In this document: in pieces, positions 10,519 to 23,300 of the stretch
Numbering within the stretch: the first letter of the stretch is position 1
How the letters are laid out: each line of letters starts with the position of its first letter
Origin: Vitrella brassicaformis
Taxonomy: Eukaryota > Sar > Vitrellaceae
NCBI GenBank assembly: GCA_001179505.1
Contig: CDMY01000319.1
Location: forward strand, 59,143 to 123,142
Length of the DNA: 64,000 bases
Reading direction: 5' to 3'
Notes under the pieces: generated by a model
Seen by the model: the letters and a program-made list of their open reading frames with translations, nothing else
Databases searched by the model: none
Told to the model about the DNA's origin: nothing
Program-made: the position numbers and the translations under genes

Positions 10519-12588
10519 CGTACGTTCCGACATTGCCTACATACCATAGCTACATCCTTCCTCCTTGTGCAGAAGGGCGGGCGGGGGGGCGGGGGGAATG
10601 AGATGGCCGACACCCACCCACTGACTCCATCAATCCAATCAATGGCTGTCTCGCTCCGTGGCGTGACACTGACTGACTACCTCGTTCGTGTGCTCGTGTA
10701 CATCCATCTATCCATCCATCCATGTGTGTGTGTGAGGCGTGCAGTGCGTGTGGTGTGCGTGCGCTGTGTGTGTTGACTATAGTGCCTGCCTATCTAACCA
10801 ACGAATTGACTACCACCCACTCACTCACTCTCTCACTGAGGTCTCATTCATTGCGTTGCCAGTGGTAATGTGCAGCCAGCCAGCCATCCAGTGTGCATAT
10901 CACATCACATCCATCCCTGTCCATGTGCTGTGCAGTGGACGCATCGTAACCTTACCTGCCTAACTGCCTACCTGCCTGCCTGGCTGGCTTCATGTAAGTG
11001 TCTGTGTGTCTGTCTGTCTGTGTGTGTGTGTGTGTCGTGCTGTTCATCCATCGCACGGACGTTTTCCGCTGCTCGCGCGAAGAGGGCCCCTTCCCAAATT
11101 ACCGGGCAGCCCCGGGTTTGCGAGCGCGTCCGCCTTTTCGACTGTGTGCGTGCGTGTGCATGTGTGGCGGCAATATCAAGCATAGGCCTGTCTGTGTGTC
11201 TGTCTGTCTGTCTGTCTGTGTAGGTTGGTGGTACCCTAATGCGTGCGTGTCGGAGTGAGCGGAGTGGCTGACGGCTGCGTGTGGACGGGACGTACAGACA
11301 TACATACACACAGTTACCTCCCCTCCCTCCTATCTGTCTGTATTTGTCTGTCTCTGTATCTGACTGTCTGGGGGGGTGGGTGACGGCGCGGTGTGACGGC
11401 ACGGCTGGGTGTCGGTTTTCGCCACAATGATAGCCTATCGTCTCTTCTCCCCCTCACCACGTTCTCCTATTCCGTGTGTGAGTGCGCTGCGTGTCTTTCT
11501 GGCGGCTGACTTGCCACCTGGGTACGTCTCTGTTCTGTGGAGGCCCGTGTCCGGTGATTCCACAGAGACGTGCCAGGGAGGAGTACAGGCGGCCAGAGGG
11601 GCACACAGCGCACAGCACACCAACCAATGAATGCAATGCACAACCAGTCCATTCCCTGTCGGTCGAAAGTGGGGCGTCTGGCTGGGTTTCCTGGTTTGAT
11701 TCGATCGTGTGCTTGGTGTGAGGGTGTGCGACGGCTGTGAGACATGCTCGATGGATCAGCGAGCATATTCTATGGTCGTTCATACATACCCACACACAGG
11801 CGGTCGCGACTATACAAGCGAGAGGGCAGAACAGCAGCGCAGGAGTGCGTGAATGTGTCGGCCTGTCTGTCTGTCTGTCTGTGTGTCTGTGTGAGTGGCC
11901 TTCCCGTCGTCAGTTCCGCTTTGGTGGACGTGAGGGGCGGCTGGACAGCCCTCTCCCAGCGATACCCCACTTCGCTGGGAGCGTGTACTCCAGCAGGCCC
12001 TGACGGCCTCAGGGAGCAGAACTGAGACAGACGGAAGGAAGGCAAGCTGAGGAGGTAGTCAGAACACTTGTGAGCGATATGCATGAGGCCTACACACTGA
12101 CTGACATGGATGCATGGGATGCATGCGCATGTGGCGGACTTGAGCGTAGAGACGAATGAATGGACATACATACACATGCACACACGCTCGTATCAATCGT
12201 AACCATCAGGTCGGTCTGCTGTCGTGAGTGTCGGAAATGCCGTTGACTTGACTTGACGATGATGCGTGCTTCCACACGCACAGCACACTCATTCACGGAC
12301 GGGTCCACTCACTCTCTCACTCCTTCAATCGCGCACACCACACATGCATCCATTTCACTCGTTTCATCGTCCGTCCGTCCCTGTAGAGAGAGAGGCTCAG
12401 CACCGTTACTGTTACCTGTACACCACACCACACCACACCAAGCCAGCCCAACGCACGAGACGAGCCACCAGCCATACAGACAGCAGCCACGCCATGGCAC
12501 GCCAACTCAACTCCGACATGAAACGAGTGCTTAAAGAGCGCCATACGGACAGACGGACCCACAGACATGCACACACTGACTGGTTCAT
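10519..12588. other. Gene-poor 2.1-kb stretch; simple repeats and a hairpin cluster
   Basis: No open frame here has the codon character or splice logic of neighbouring genes. The sequence is rich in (TG)n, (TGTC)n, (CATC)n and (CA)n. Three adjacent stem-loops at 11939-12014 are the only ordered structure I see and could mark a non-coding RNA. Confidence 0.55.
11939..12014 (+). ncRNA. Possible structured RNA: three tandem perfect hairpins
   Basis: Stem 1 pairs 11939-11943 with 11946-11950 (tight 2-nt loop). Stem 2 pairs 11953-11961 with 11973-11981 (9 bp, 11-nt loop). Stem 3 pairs 11998-12003 with 12009-12014 (6 bp, 5-nt loop). All are perfect Watson-Crick and lie in otherwise simple-repeat DNA. 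The sequence matches no RNA family I can name; tRNA is excluded because there is no T-loop or acceptor pairing. Strand is arbitrary. Confidence 0.3.
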
Positions 12589-13906
<1,318 letters not shown>

Positions 13907-15829
13907 ATGGCCGAGAGCTCGTCATCTTCAGCGGGCCCGGCTCTGCCGCGTCACTGGGAGAGCATTGAGGCTGTGAACGCCGTCTTCCGCCATGGCACCA
14001 TTGAGGCTACGAAGCGCCTGTGCGTTGGCATCTTTCTTCGTGCCTTCACTGACGCACGGCAGGTGGCCGACCTCATTCGAGTTGATGGGGCGGGTCCCAC
14101 TGTGATGCCAGCGCTGCGGCTGCGTGGGTACCCGGCCGGCTCTGAGGAATTCCCATGCCTGGCGCTTGCCATTGACAATCTGACCGACTACGGCATCCCA
14201 TCCATCTGGGCATCAGACAGCCGTGGTCCGCATCCAGTCGCGTTGCCCAAGTGGCGGACACCCGAGCTGCAGGATGACATCATCTGCGCGCTGCTCGAGG
14301 GAGGTGCAGACATCAACGGGGAAGCCGCTGATGATCTGAACGGGCGGCGGCCCATTCGAGTGGCCATCGCGTCGTGCAATGAGAGGGCCTTCCGCCTCTT
14401 GATTGAGCGGGGCGTGCAGCTGAGGGGCCGGATGGTCATGCGGCTGCCACGGCTGGATAGCAAAGACTCGCCGACGAAGGAGCACGAGGCCACACTGATG
14501 TCCTTCTACCGACAGCTCATCCAGAGAGACCCCACCCTCGCGACCGATCGGGTGGTGTCAGGCGACACCCCTTCCGTCTTCTCGCAGGAGTTCTTCGACA
14601 GCCACATGGACCTGATTGTGAGCAACGGTGCGGACGTCATGAGAGCGGGTGTCTCGTCGACGCCATTGCTCAATGCACCACTCTTGGGGTGCAACCGTGC
14701 AGCTGCCGCTCTGTGCCGCCATCTCACGGCTGCCCAAGTTAACAGAGGGGGGCCACACAGCCCGAACCGCACGCCTCTGATGGTTGCTGCTGAGCAGCTG
14801 GATCGCGGCGCTGTGCTGGTGGAGGGCGGTCTCGCGGATGAAGACGAGACGGCCCGGTGGAGGGTCGGAAGGATTCAGCATGACATTCTCACCATCAATG
14901 TGCTGCTGAGAGCGGGGGCAGACATCACCCGGCTGCCCACGGCAACCCAACAGGACCGCCGCCGTCACCAACGGGTGTTGGCGGAGTACAAGAAGGTGCT
15001 CAACGAGCTGGGCGATGTGGTCGTGGCGGCCATCAACGCCGCCCTCGCCCCCCAGCGCGACCACTCGATGACGCTCGCCCGTCTGCTACCCCTGGCGCCC
15101 CATCATGACGGCGCCCGTCCCCACCCAACCCCCTCCAACCTCTCATTCGGCCCACACGAGGCAGAAGGCATTGGCTGGAAGATTGGGGCGTTCCTGCACG
15201 AGCCCTCCGCTGCTGTGGCGACCATCGATGAATACCTGATGGGCGAGTCCCTGCTGAGGCGCCGCGTCCATGCGGCTGTGCTGCATTCCGTCAGCCAGGG
15301 CGCCACACGGACGAGCAGCAACCGGAAGGTGGTCGGGGGGACGCAGTATGTGCAGCAGGAGGGAGGGGCGAAGCGCACCAAGGTGACGGTGCCGCCCCTG
15401 CAGTGCTTCGCCGCCAATGGGGGGCAGCAGGGCGGCGGGCAGCATCGGCTGCTGGGTGTGCGTGAGGTGGTGCATCGGGCCCGGCTGGACGAGGCGACGC
15501 AGCACGGACTGCAGGGGGTGGAGAAGGGCTTCAACGCCGACCTCGGCAATAGCGACTGCCAGTTCCAGTGGCAGCAGCTGGGATATGTCGACAGCAATGG
15601 GGAGTTCATCTCTCTCGCTGCAGCATTCCAGACGCCACCCGCAGCAGCGCCAGCCGCCAGCGACCATGGTGATGGGGAGGATGGGGAGGGTGAGGCGTCG
15701 GACAGCAGTGGGGACGACTTAGACGATGACGAGGGCGATGAGTTTGACGATGGTGAGGGGTGGGAGGAGAGTAATTGGGATGACTTTGATGAGGAGTTCA
15801 GTGATGACTATGACGAAATGGACGATTAG
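13907..15829 (+). CDS. Intronless ankyrin-repeat-like protein with acidic tail, 640 aa
   Basis: A single uninterrupted frame starts MAESSSSSAG and ends in a very acidic tail (GDDLDDDEGDEFDDGEG, then DDFDEEFSDDYDEMDD). Ankyrin-type helices are recognisable: ALLEGGADINGEAADD / GRRPIRVAIASCNERAFRLL, VSNGADVMRAG, NRTPLMVAAEQLDRG, and INVLLRAGADITRLP. Several repeats are degenerate. Ankyrin arrays bind proteins; no partner is evident. Being intronless is unusual beside neighbours with up to 28 exons and may indicate retroposition or a lineage-specific family. Confidence 0.75.
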   Translation: MAESSSSSAGPALPRHWESIEAVNAVFRHGTIEATKRLCVGIFLRAFTDARQVADLIRVDGAGPTVMPALRLRGYPAGSEEFPCLALAIDNLTDYGIPSIWASDSRGPHPVALPKWRTPELQDDIICALLEGGADINGEAADDLNGRRPIRVAIASCNERAFRLLIERGVQLRGRMVMRLPRLDSKDSPTKEHEATLMSFYRQLIQRDPTLATDRVVSGDTPSVFSQEFFDSHMDLIVSNGADVMRAGVSSTPLLNAPLLGCNRAAAALCRHLTAAQVNRGGPHSPNRTPLMVAAEQLDRGAVLVEGGLADEDETARWRVGRIQHDILTINVLLRAGADITRLPTATQQDRRRHQRVLAEYKKVLNELGDVVVAAINAALAPQRDHSMTLARLLPLAPHHDGARPHPTPSNLSFGPHEAEGIGWKIGAFLHEPSAAVATIDEYLMGESLLRRRVHAAVLHSVSQGATRTSSNRKVVGGTQYVQQEGGAKRTKVTVPPLQCFAANGGQQGGGQHRLLGVREVVHRARLDEATQHGLQGVEKGFNADLGNSDCQFQWQQLGYVDSNGEFISLAAAFQTPPAAAPAASDHGDGEDGEGEASDSSGDDLDDDEGDEFDDGEGWEESNWDDFDEEFSDDYDEMDD

Positions 15830-16052
15830 GGGCGGGTCAGTGAGCGGGCTGCCTGCTCGTGTTTCGTGCATGCTTCAGTGCATTTAATCGTGGCAATTTT
15901 ATTCCACGCGGACTTGTCGGCTGTGAATGGCTTGTTTGTTGCCTTTGTATCACATCCTGTGGGGCGGGAACGCCTCGGAGCCTTGATTACGCGAGTCTGA
16001 AATAATAATATATCACGCGTCCCATTATTCTCGCGACGAGCTCTCGTTCGAA

Positions 16053-19000
16053 ATGGAAACACGCGCATCGCCGGCAGCAAGGACATGTTCGCGCCAAGCG
16101 GCGGTCTCCCAGTCCGCCGCCGAGCCGCCTTCAGCCCCTCCGTGCCCGCCTTCTCCTGACGTCAGTCCACATCGCCGCGGCAGCTGTCCGCCTTACCCCT
16201 CTCCCTCTCCCTCTCCCTCTCCCCCTACAACGCCCCCCTCTCCCTCACGCAGACGGCAGCCGCCTGCGAGCGACGCTATTCTGCTGTGGCTGCTGGCCTT
16301 GATGGGCGTGTGCGGCGTGATAGGCAGGCCCAAGACGGCGTGGACGGACAGCAGGAGGGTGATATATCACGTGCTGACGGACCGGTTTGCGGCGGAGGAG
16401 GACGTGTGTGACATGGGCGACTGCCGGTACGGGAGCTACTGCGGCGGGAGCTGGCGGGCCATGGCGGACAAGCTGGACTACCTCGAGGGGCTCAATGTCA
16501 ACGCCATTTGGATCTCACCTGTCACAGAAAACACAGAGTGTGGCTACCATGGTACCTACCTACGCACGCACACACACGCCCCGCACACCGATGCACACAC
16601 ACGGGTCTGCCTGTGTGGTGTGTGTCTGTGGTTTTCAAGGGTATTGGACAAAGAATTGGTCAGCTTTGAACGGGCATTTCGGCGGTGAGGCCGACCTGAT
16701 GGCCCTCACAAGAGCGGCGCACAAGCGCGACATATGGGTGATGGTCGACGTCGTCACCAACCATGTCGGACCAGTCGGCACCCACTACGAGGGTCAGCGC
16801 TTTAACAGACGGCCTTCCTCCTCGCTGCAATATATTGTCGTGGTGGGCCATCCTCTCTCTTTGTGTGTGTGGCAGGTCTGTCGCCGTTCAACAGCAGCAG
16901 TCACTTCCACCCTCCGTGTCCGATAGACTACGACGAGCAGGAGAGCATCGAGCGGTGCTGGCTCATCGACCTGCCTGACCTCAACCACGAGAACCCATTC
17001 GTCAGGTGAGGCGCGGCGCGTGGCACTCCCCTCCCCTCCCCTCCCCTGGCCTCACTGATGGGTGTGTGCATCTTCTTCTCCCGCCTATACTACAGGGAGT
17101 ATCTGATCGACTGGGCTCACCGTCTGGTCGACAAATACTCGTTCGATGGGCTCCGCATCGACACCACCCCTTACGTCCCCAAGACCTTCTGGGTCGACTT
17201 CAGGTCCGCATCAATCAATGAGCCGCAAGCGCCTTGTGTGTGGGTGTGGGTGTGGGTGTGCACTTCAGGCAGTCGTTTGTCAACACCACCTTCACGTTGG
17301 CGGAGGTGCTGCTGTTCGGGCGGACGACAGAGTACTTCTCGTCCTACCAATACGACCACAGTTATGGCAGCCTGCTGGACGGGGTCCTCAACTACCCCCT
17401 CTTCTGGGCGCTGAGGGCGGCTTTCGCCTCGAGACAGTCGATGTGGAACATCGCCAACGCCATGACGGAGACCAAACGACACTACCGGTAGGTATAATCA
17501 CACACGCGCATTCGTATATATGGCGGCACACCCACCGCCACCGCATCTGGTCTGCTCATTTCATTTCGTGCCCCCAGTGATCTGACGTCTCTGGGTATAT
17601 TCCTGGACAACCACGATAAGACCCGTTTTGCCCACCTGCAGAGCGACATGGCCCTCTACAGGAACGCCCTAACATTCGTCCTCACCAGCGAGGCCATTCC
17701 CGTCATCTACTATGGCAGCGAACAGGCTTTTGCGACCGGTTGGTTCCCGCGCACCGCACGCACCACAATATATATTCCCAGACAGAGAGAGAGATGAGAT
17801 GTGTGTGTCGACATTTATCTGTGCAGGTGGGAGTGACAACGCCAATCGTGCGCCGCTGTGGCACAGCGGCTACAACACGACGCACCCCATCTACCAGTTC
17901 ATATCGCACCTCAACGGGCGGCGCATCCGGGGAGACTTCGACGGACCCCAGAGGGAGATCTGGGTGAGCACACAACACACGCATATATCTAATACACCAC
18001 ATCCATCGTGTGCGGTGGGCATCCCTGTGTGCGTGGCGTGTCGTGGTGTGGTGTGTGCGTCAGGTGAGTGACAGCACGTACGCCTTCACACGTGGGTCGC
18101 GGATACTGGTCATCACGACCAATGTGGGTGGGGGCAACAGCGCCTCAATCGACATACCTCTCTACAAACTGCCTCCAGACTTCCAGCCTGGCCTCAAGGT
18201 GACCTGACCCCAAACGCGCCGCACGCACACAATAAATACGCACGTGTGTGTGCAATGTGCGCGTCTGTGTGTCTGTCGCAGGTGTGCTCGATAATTGACA
18301 TCCCCAGGACGGGGGACAAGGCCACCGTGTCATCGGTCGTTACGGAGACGGCGGCTTTAGACAAGGCCAACACAGAGGGAGCCGACTACCAACAAGGAGG
18401 CACTTGGTGAGTGACCACCTACAGCACACCCCGCACACACTCTCAATGCACACAGGACTGACTCTCTCGAGGACCGTATGGCCGAGCATCAGCGTGAGGC
18501 TGCTGCGTCGAATGGGAGCAGCTGGTTCCTCGACAACACCCTCAGCCGCCTCCCCACCGCAGAGATGTGCGCCCTCACCGGAGACGACCGGCGCGACTGC
18601 GGCACCTTCGGCACCAACAGACGCGAATGCGAAGCCAACGGGTTCGTACACACAGAGCGTCATAGCGCATCCATCAACACACACACGTGTGGGTGTGGGT
18701 GTGTGTGGGGTGTGTGGATGGCAGGTGCTGCTGGATGCCCACGCACGAGGGCTCAGCCAGCCCCTGGTGCTTTTTCCCCAGCTCAGAGATGCCGAGCATA
18801 CAGAGGGGCAGGCAGCTGAACCAGCATGAAGGCGAGCCGGCGGCCGCCCAGGCCCAGACGAATCTGGTGCGGGGGCTGCCTGAGCCGGTCATCCCCTTCC
18901 CCCCGGCACGGTGCGGCAGTGAACACGTGACCGAGAAGGTGCCCTGTGGCAAGCCTGATGGGAGCACGGCCGATTGCAGGGTGGGTGGGTGACTGTCGGG

Positions 19001-19849
19001 TGTTGGGTGCTGGGTGGCTGCACAGACAGACAGACAGACAGACAGGGGAGCAGAGAGAGAGAGAGAGACGTCGCTCTCTGTGGTGTGTTCGTTCAGGATG
19101 CGGGTTGTTGCTACGTGCCGACAGCAGAGAGTGGCGATCCCTGGTGCTACTATGCGGTGGCTGTGCCGGGCGGCGACGCCAGCATGTGCGACGTCTCTGG
19201 CGAGAGCAGGAGGCCCTGTGGCGACATGCACCTGGCCACCGCTGCACAATGCGCCGTACGTCTGCCACACACAGGGAGAGGGAGGGAGAGAGAGTGCCTT
19301 GCGTCTGTGTGTGTGTGTGTTTGCAGGCCCAGGGCTGTTGCTTCCGGCCCACTGCGACGAAGGGCGTGCCGTGGTGCTTCCGCCCCACCTACATGGCGGG
19401 TGACGACTTCTGGCCGCGCACACAAAGCGAGTGTGCCGCCCCGGAGGACATCAGGCACCCCTGTGGCGCACCCGACGCGACCCGAGAAGAATGCATCGTA
19501 CGCACACACGAGAAAGAGAAATATATGCTGTGTGGGTGGATCTGTGGATACAATATTTACAATACAGGCGCACGGCTGCTGCTACAGCAAGACCAGCCGT
19601 TCATTCCTCAAGAGCTGCTTCCAGCCGTTCGGCCCGCCTCGGCACAGCGACACGGCCGTCGATGAGCTCGAGGACAGCCGGCCGCTGCCCGGGCGGCTGT
19701 ACCAGGCCCCGCTGGCTGATGCCGAGGGGCCGCAGTGCTTCGTGGTGGGCGACGAGGGGCTGGGTGTGGTGATACCTGATGGGGAGCCCATGGTGCTGCG
19801 GCTGCAGGTGGACATGGATCATGGTGGTGGACAGGCGTCTAGTACTTAG
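16053..19849 (+). CDS. GH13 alpha-amylase with N-terminal membrane anchor and four C-terminal trefoil domains, 906 aa
   Basis: Fourteen exons close in frame: 16053-16551, 16640-16792, 16876-17005, 17096-17203, 17269-17487, 17578-17738, 17827-17963, 18064-18198, 18282-18406, 18456-18641, 18725-18980, 19097-19255, 19327-19497 and 19568-19849. After a Pro/Ser-rich leader and RRR, a hydrophobic segment (about 75-91) is a signal anchor or signal peptide. The catalytic domain resembles fungal TAKA-amylase: DVVTNH (about 203-208), GLRID with nucleophile D283, LAEVL with acid/base E309, and LDNHD with D383, so it should hydrolyse internal alpha-1,4 glucan bonds. Four Cys-rich trefoil (P-type) domains start near 594, 681, 734 and 792, each with a C-x-CG-x-C-GCC-x-WC pattern; the last has SC for WC. 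An intron splits every trefoil just before GCC. Expected location is the secretory pathway or cell surface. Confidence 0.93.
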
Positions 19850-20393
19850 TAGGGCATGTGTGTGTGTGTGTGTGTGTGTGTGGTGATCGCACGCTCTTAT
19901 GTTGATTGGTGTCAGTGAGTGGGTGGCGCGCAGGCAGGCAGGCAGGCCGTGTGTCGTGCTATATTAGTGTTGGTGAAGATGCTCTCTGACTGACACATGG
20001 ATGGATGTGGCAGGCGTGCGTGCGTGCGACTTTGTTTGTGTGGACGGAAGTGTACCCGTCCACCGTGAGAGCCTTGATTGTTTGCTGTGCACTGCAGCAT
20101 GGCGACATCCATCCATCCATCGACTCGTTCGATCATTTCAGGGTCGATAAGAGTCACACACACACACACACAAAACGAGCGGCATGGCAATGGCAAGGGT
20201 CAATAAGATAAAGGGTCGGTCACACACAGGCACTCACAAACACACGTACTTCTTGACAAACACGTTGCAACCCTTTACAACTCTGTCTGTCTCTCCAGCC
20301 GACCCTCCCTCAACTCAATGCACTCACTCATGCCTCCTTGCCATGCGAGGATGCCCCCACCCCCCACACACACATGTCGCGTCTGTCTATCTA
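19850..20393. other. 3' flank between convergent genes; simple repeats only
   Basis: It lies between the amylase stop (plus) and the zinc-finger gene stop at 20394 (minus). It contains a (TG) run at 19860-19882, GGCA repeats and CA repeats. Convergent 3' UTRs are expected; no clear polyadenylation motif or gene is visible. Confidence 0.5.
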
Positions 20394-23300
20394 TCACCTG
20401 CCCCTCCTGGTAACCCCACCACCCCCACTACTCCCACCAGCCCTTGGCACTGCCCCCCTCCCGCCCCTCCCAGCCCCACCCCTCAACACAACCGATGACG
20501 ACGATGCCGCCGACTGCTCACTCTCACGCCTTGTCCTCCTCTGTGTGTGTGGGGCAGCCGTGGCGGCTGCTGCTGCTGCTGCTCCTGCTGCTGCAGCAGC
20601 ATTGCCTCTGCCGGCCGCCCCGCCACCCCTCCGCCTCTCTCTCGGCGGCCGAGAGAGAGGGGGAGCCTTCCTGCTGGGCGATTGGGATGGCGAAGGTGGG
20701 TCTGCTAGTGAGATGACCTCTTGCTCCGCGTCCTCTCCCTCTCTCCCTCCCTCTCCCTCTTGCTGGTGGGGGACGGGGGGCGGCGATGGCGAGGGCATGT
20801 GGTCGTCCTCAGCCTGGAGCTGGAGAGAGGGGGAGGAAGAGGGAGCGGGCTGCCCACCACCACCACGGTCGACGGATGCGCGCCCACTGGGTGCACTGCC
20901 GGCTCTGCCACAGGCCGGGGTTTCTTTCTCTCGCCTGGTGAGTGAGGCAGACGTCCTCCTGGCCGATGATGCTGATGCTGTCGATGTCCTTCTGTCTGCT
21001 TCGCGCGACTCTCTCTCTGACGTGTGCTTGCGGTCTGGAGGAGAGGGGTGCTGTGGAGGTTTGCGTGGCGGGGGGGAGGGGATGGGGGCGTTGTGCGAGG
21101 GAACTACAGAGACACACACACAGGCAGGGAAGGAGGGAGACACACGGATGGATGGATGGATGGATGGCGTGTTTGTGCGTTGCGTGCATGCGTACCTTTT
21201 GCGGCTATGTGTTTGAGGTCGAGTCTGGGAGAGGGGAGGATGTCCCGTGCGTCGCGCTGCTCGTACTTGCGGACAGTCGCACACAACTCCTCGTGAGCTA
21301 AAGAGAGAGAAACATGACACACACTCAGAGGGACAGACACCGATATATGTGACCACGTGATGTGACGTGCTGGGCAGGCACATGACATGTACATACCCGC
21401 GATGACTTGTGGGGCGAATTGCCTCTTGCAGTAGGGGCACGTCTCGTAGGTGTCGTACAGACGGAGGGGGTCAATGGATCGGTCTTGCAAACCTGAATGA
21501 CACACAATGATTGACACACACAAATGAAATGTGCCTGCCTGCCTGCCTTTGTGCCATCACATCTTGCAACCAAACCACAGACGTGTGGTAGGTATGTGTC
21601 CATGGCATGGATGGCTACGTTACGATACGTACGTGGCGAGGGAAGTCGTGATGGCGGCCGTCTGAGTCTGTCCGGCGTGCCGGTGGGCAGGTTGTAGTGT
21701 GTTTTCTTGCTCTGCAGGTAGCGCTGCATCCTTGGGGGGCTGGGGCCGCGGTGGGGGTGGACACCGACACCCGACTCCTCCTTCTCCTGTGTGACGTGTC
21801 ACGTGACGTGCGTGACAGTGACAGTGACGCACACACACACACACACACACAAAGACAGACAGACAGACACACAGACATTCACATATATGTGTGTGGTGTG
21901 GTGTGGTGTGGTGTTTGTGTGGGTACGGTACGTGGTGTTTGCCGCAAATGGACTCATGCTTGGCAAGACGAGAAGACAGGAACCGACTGAGTTAACGAGC
22001 CCAGCCAACAGCAGGCAGGCATTCCACAAGGAGGCAGGCCGGCGTGTGTGTCATGTCTCTCTCTGATCTGTGTGAGGGTTTGCTTTAGTGCGGTCACCGT
22101 ACCGTCCGCAGTACATGCAGGGCACTCGCTGCTCGGCCTCCTGCGGCCCGCCTGACTCGTCGCGCCTGCAGCATAGCGTCCACGCCACGCACATCCGATG
22201 GATGTGCGCGTGTGTGTGCATTGATTGCTTTCTGCGTATTCATTGTGCGCGCCGCGCGTAGCGTAGCGTAGCGTACCACCACTCGTCCTGCGTGTGCGAC
22301 TTGACACCCACTGGCATGTTGTCTGCGCAGTGAATGCAATCGAAAATTGATAATTGCGGGCCGAGACACATGAATTGCACTCACTGCATCATTGTGCGAT
22401 GTGCGTGTACTTTACCGACCGAGGTCGATCAGCGGCCTGCTGGGGACAGACGGCACGGTGGACGGCCTGTCCTCCTCCTCACACACACCGCCCCCTACAG
22501 TCCACCCACACCCACACCCACACGCGCACCGCACACACACGCACATCAGAATGCGGAAGGACATTTGTTGTATCTATTTGCTCACTTGGCTCTTCCTCTG
22601 TCTGTGGAGGGGCCGCCTCCATTGCCGCCTGCTGCTGCTGCTGCTGCTGCTGCTGAGACAACAGAAGCGAAGAAGAGCCGCCACGAGCGGACTGCTGCAC
22701 GCAGCCCAGCCCGACGCACCGCATCCCATCCAGGCGTTGGTTCAGATATTCGACGCGTCCGTCTGTCATGTGTCCTCTCTCTGTGCTATGTGTGTTTGTC
22801 CACAGTGTGGCCTTTGGTGGTTTTGTGTGTGCTGTCTGTACTGACGTCTGAGTCGCGTTTGGACAGGGCTCTCTGTATCTGCTGCGACAGGACGATCGAC
22901 GGCCGGTGGGAGGCCAAAGGCGACTGACACATACAGGGAGAGATCATTCGTGTGTGTGTGCTGTGCATGGCTGTGTGCGGGGCGGTGCAGACCACACGCA
23001 CCTGACCACCATGGTTACTGACGGACAGCACACTCGACGAGAGCCCGCCACTCACGTAAGGATGCACTAACGGACGGGCTGCAATGATTGCATTGCAGTC
23101 AGTGCACCACACAATGAATGAATGCCACACAGTTTGCGTCTGCGGGTGTGCATCACGAATGTGACCACTCCCTCCCTCCCTCACCTGAGACAGCCGGTGG
23201 CGGTGCGATGATCTGCTGCAGAGACAAGGGCGGCACGGCCGAGGACAACGGCACCTAAACACACACACACACACACACACACAGACATACAAGTATCGAT

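Noticed and set aside
10968-11402. Possible minus-strand gene of 144 codons
   Set aside because: The translation is mostly DRQTDRQTD and HTH repeats from TGTC/CA simple sequence, with no conserved block.
11953-12020. tRNA gene at the hairpin cluster
   Set aside because: No acceptor-stem pairing, no GTTCRA T-loop and no anticodon stem in the right place.
19021-19042. CRISPR-like direct repeats (CAGA/TGTC arrays here and elsewhere)
   Set aside because: Units are 4 nt, without spacers of constant length, in an intron-rich eukaryotic genome; simple microsatellites.
20338-21216. Plus-strand frame of 292 codons
   Set aside because: Antisense to the last exon of the zinc-finger gene. The minus-strand reading joins in phase to a proper C2HC finger; the plus reading has no motif.
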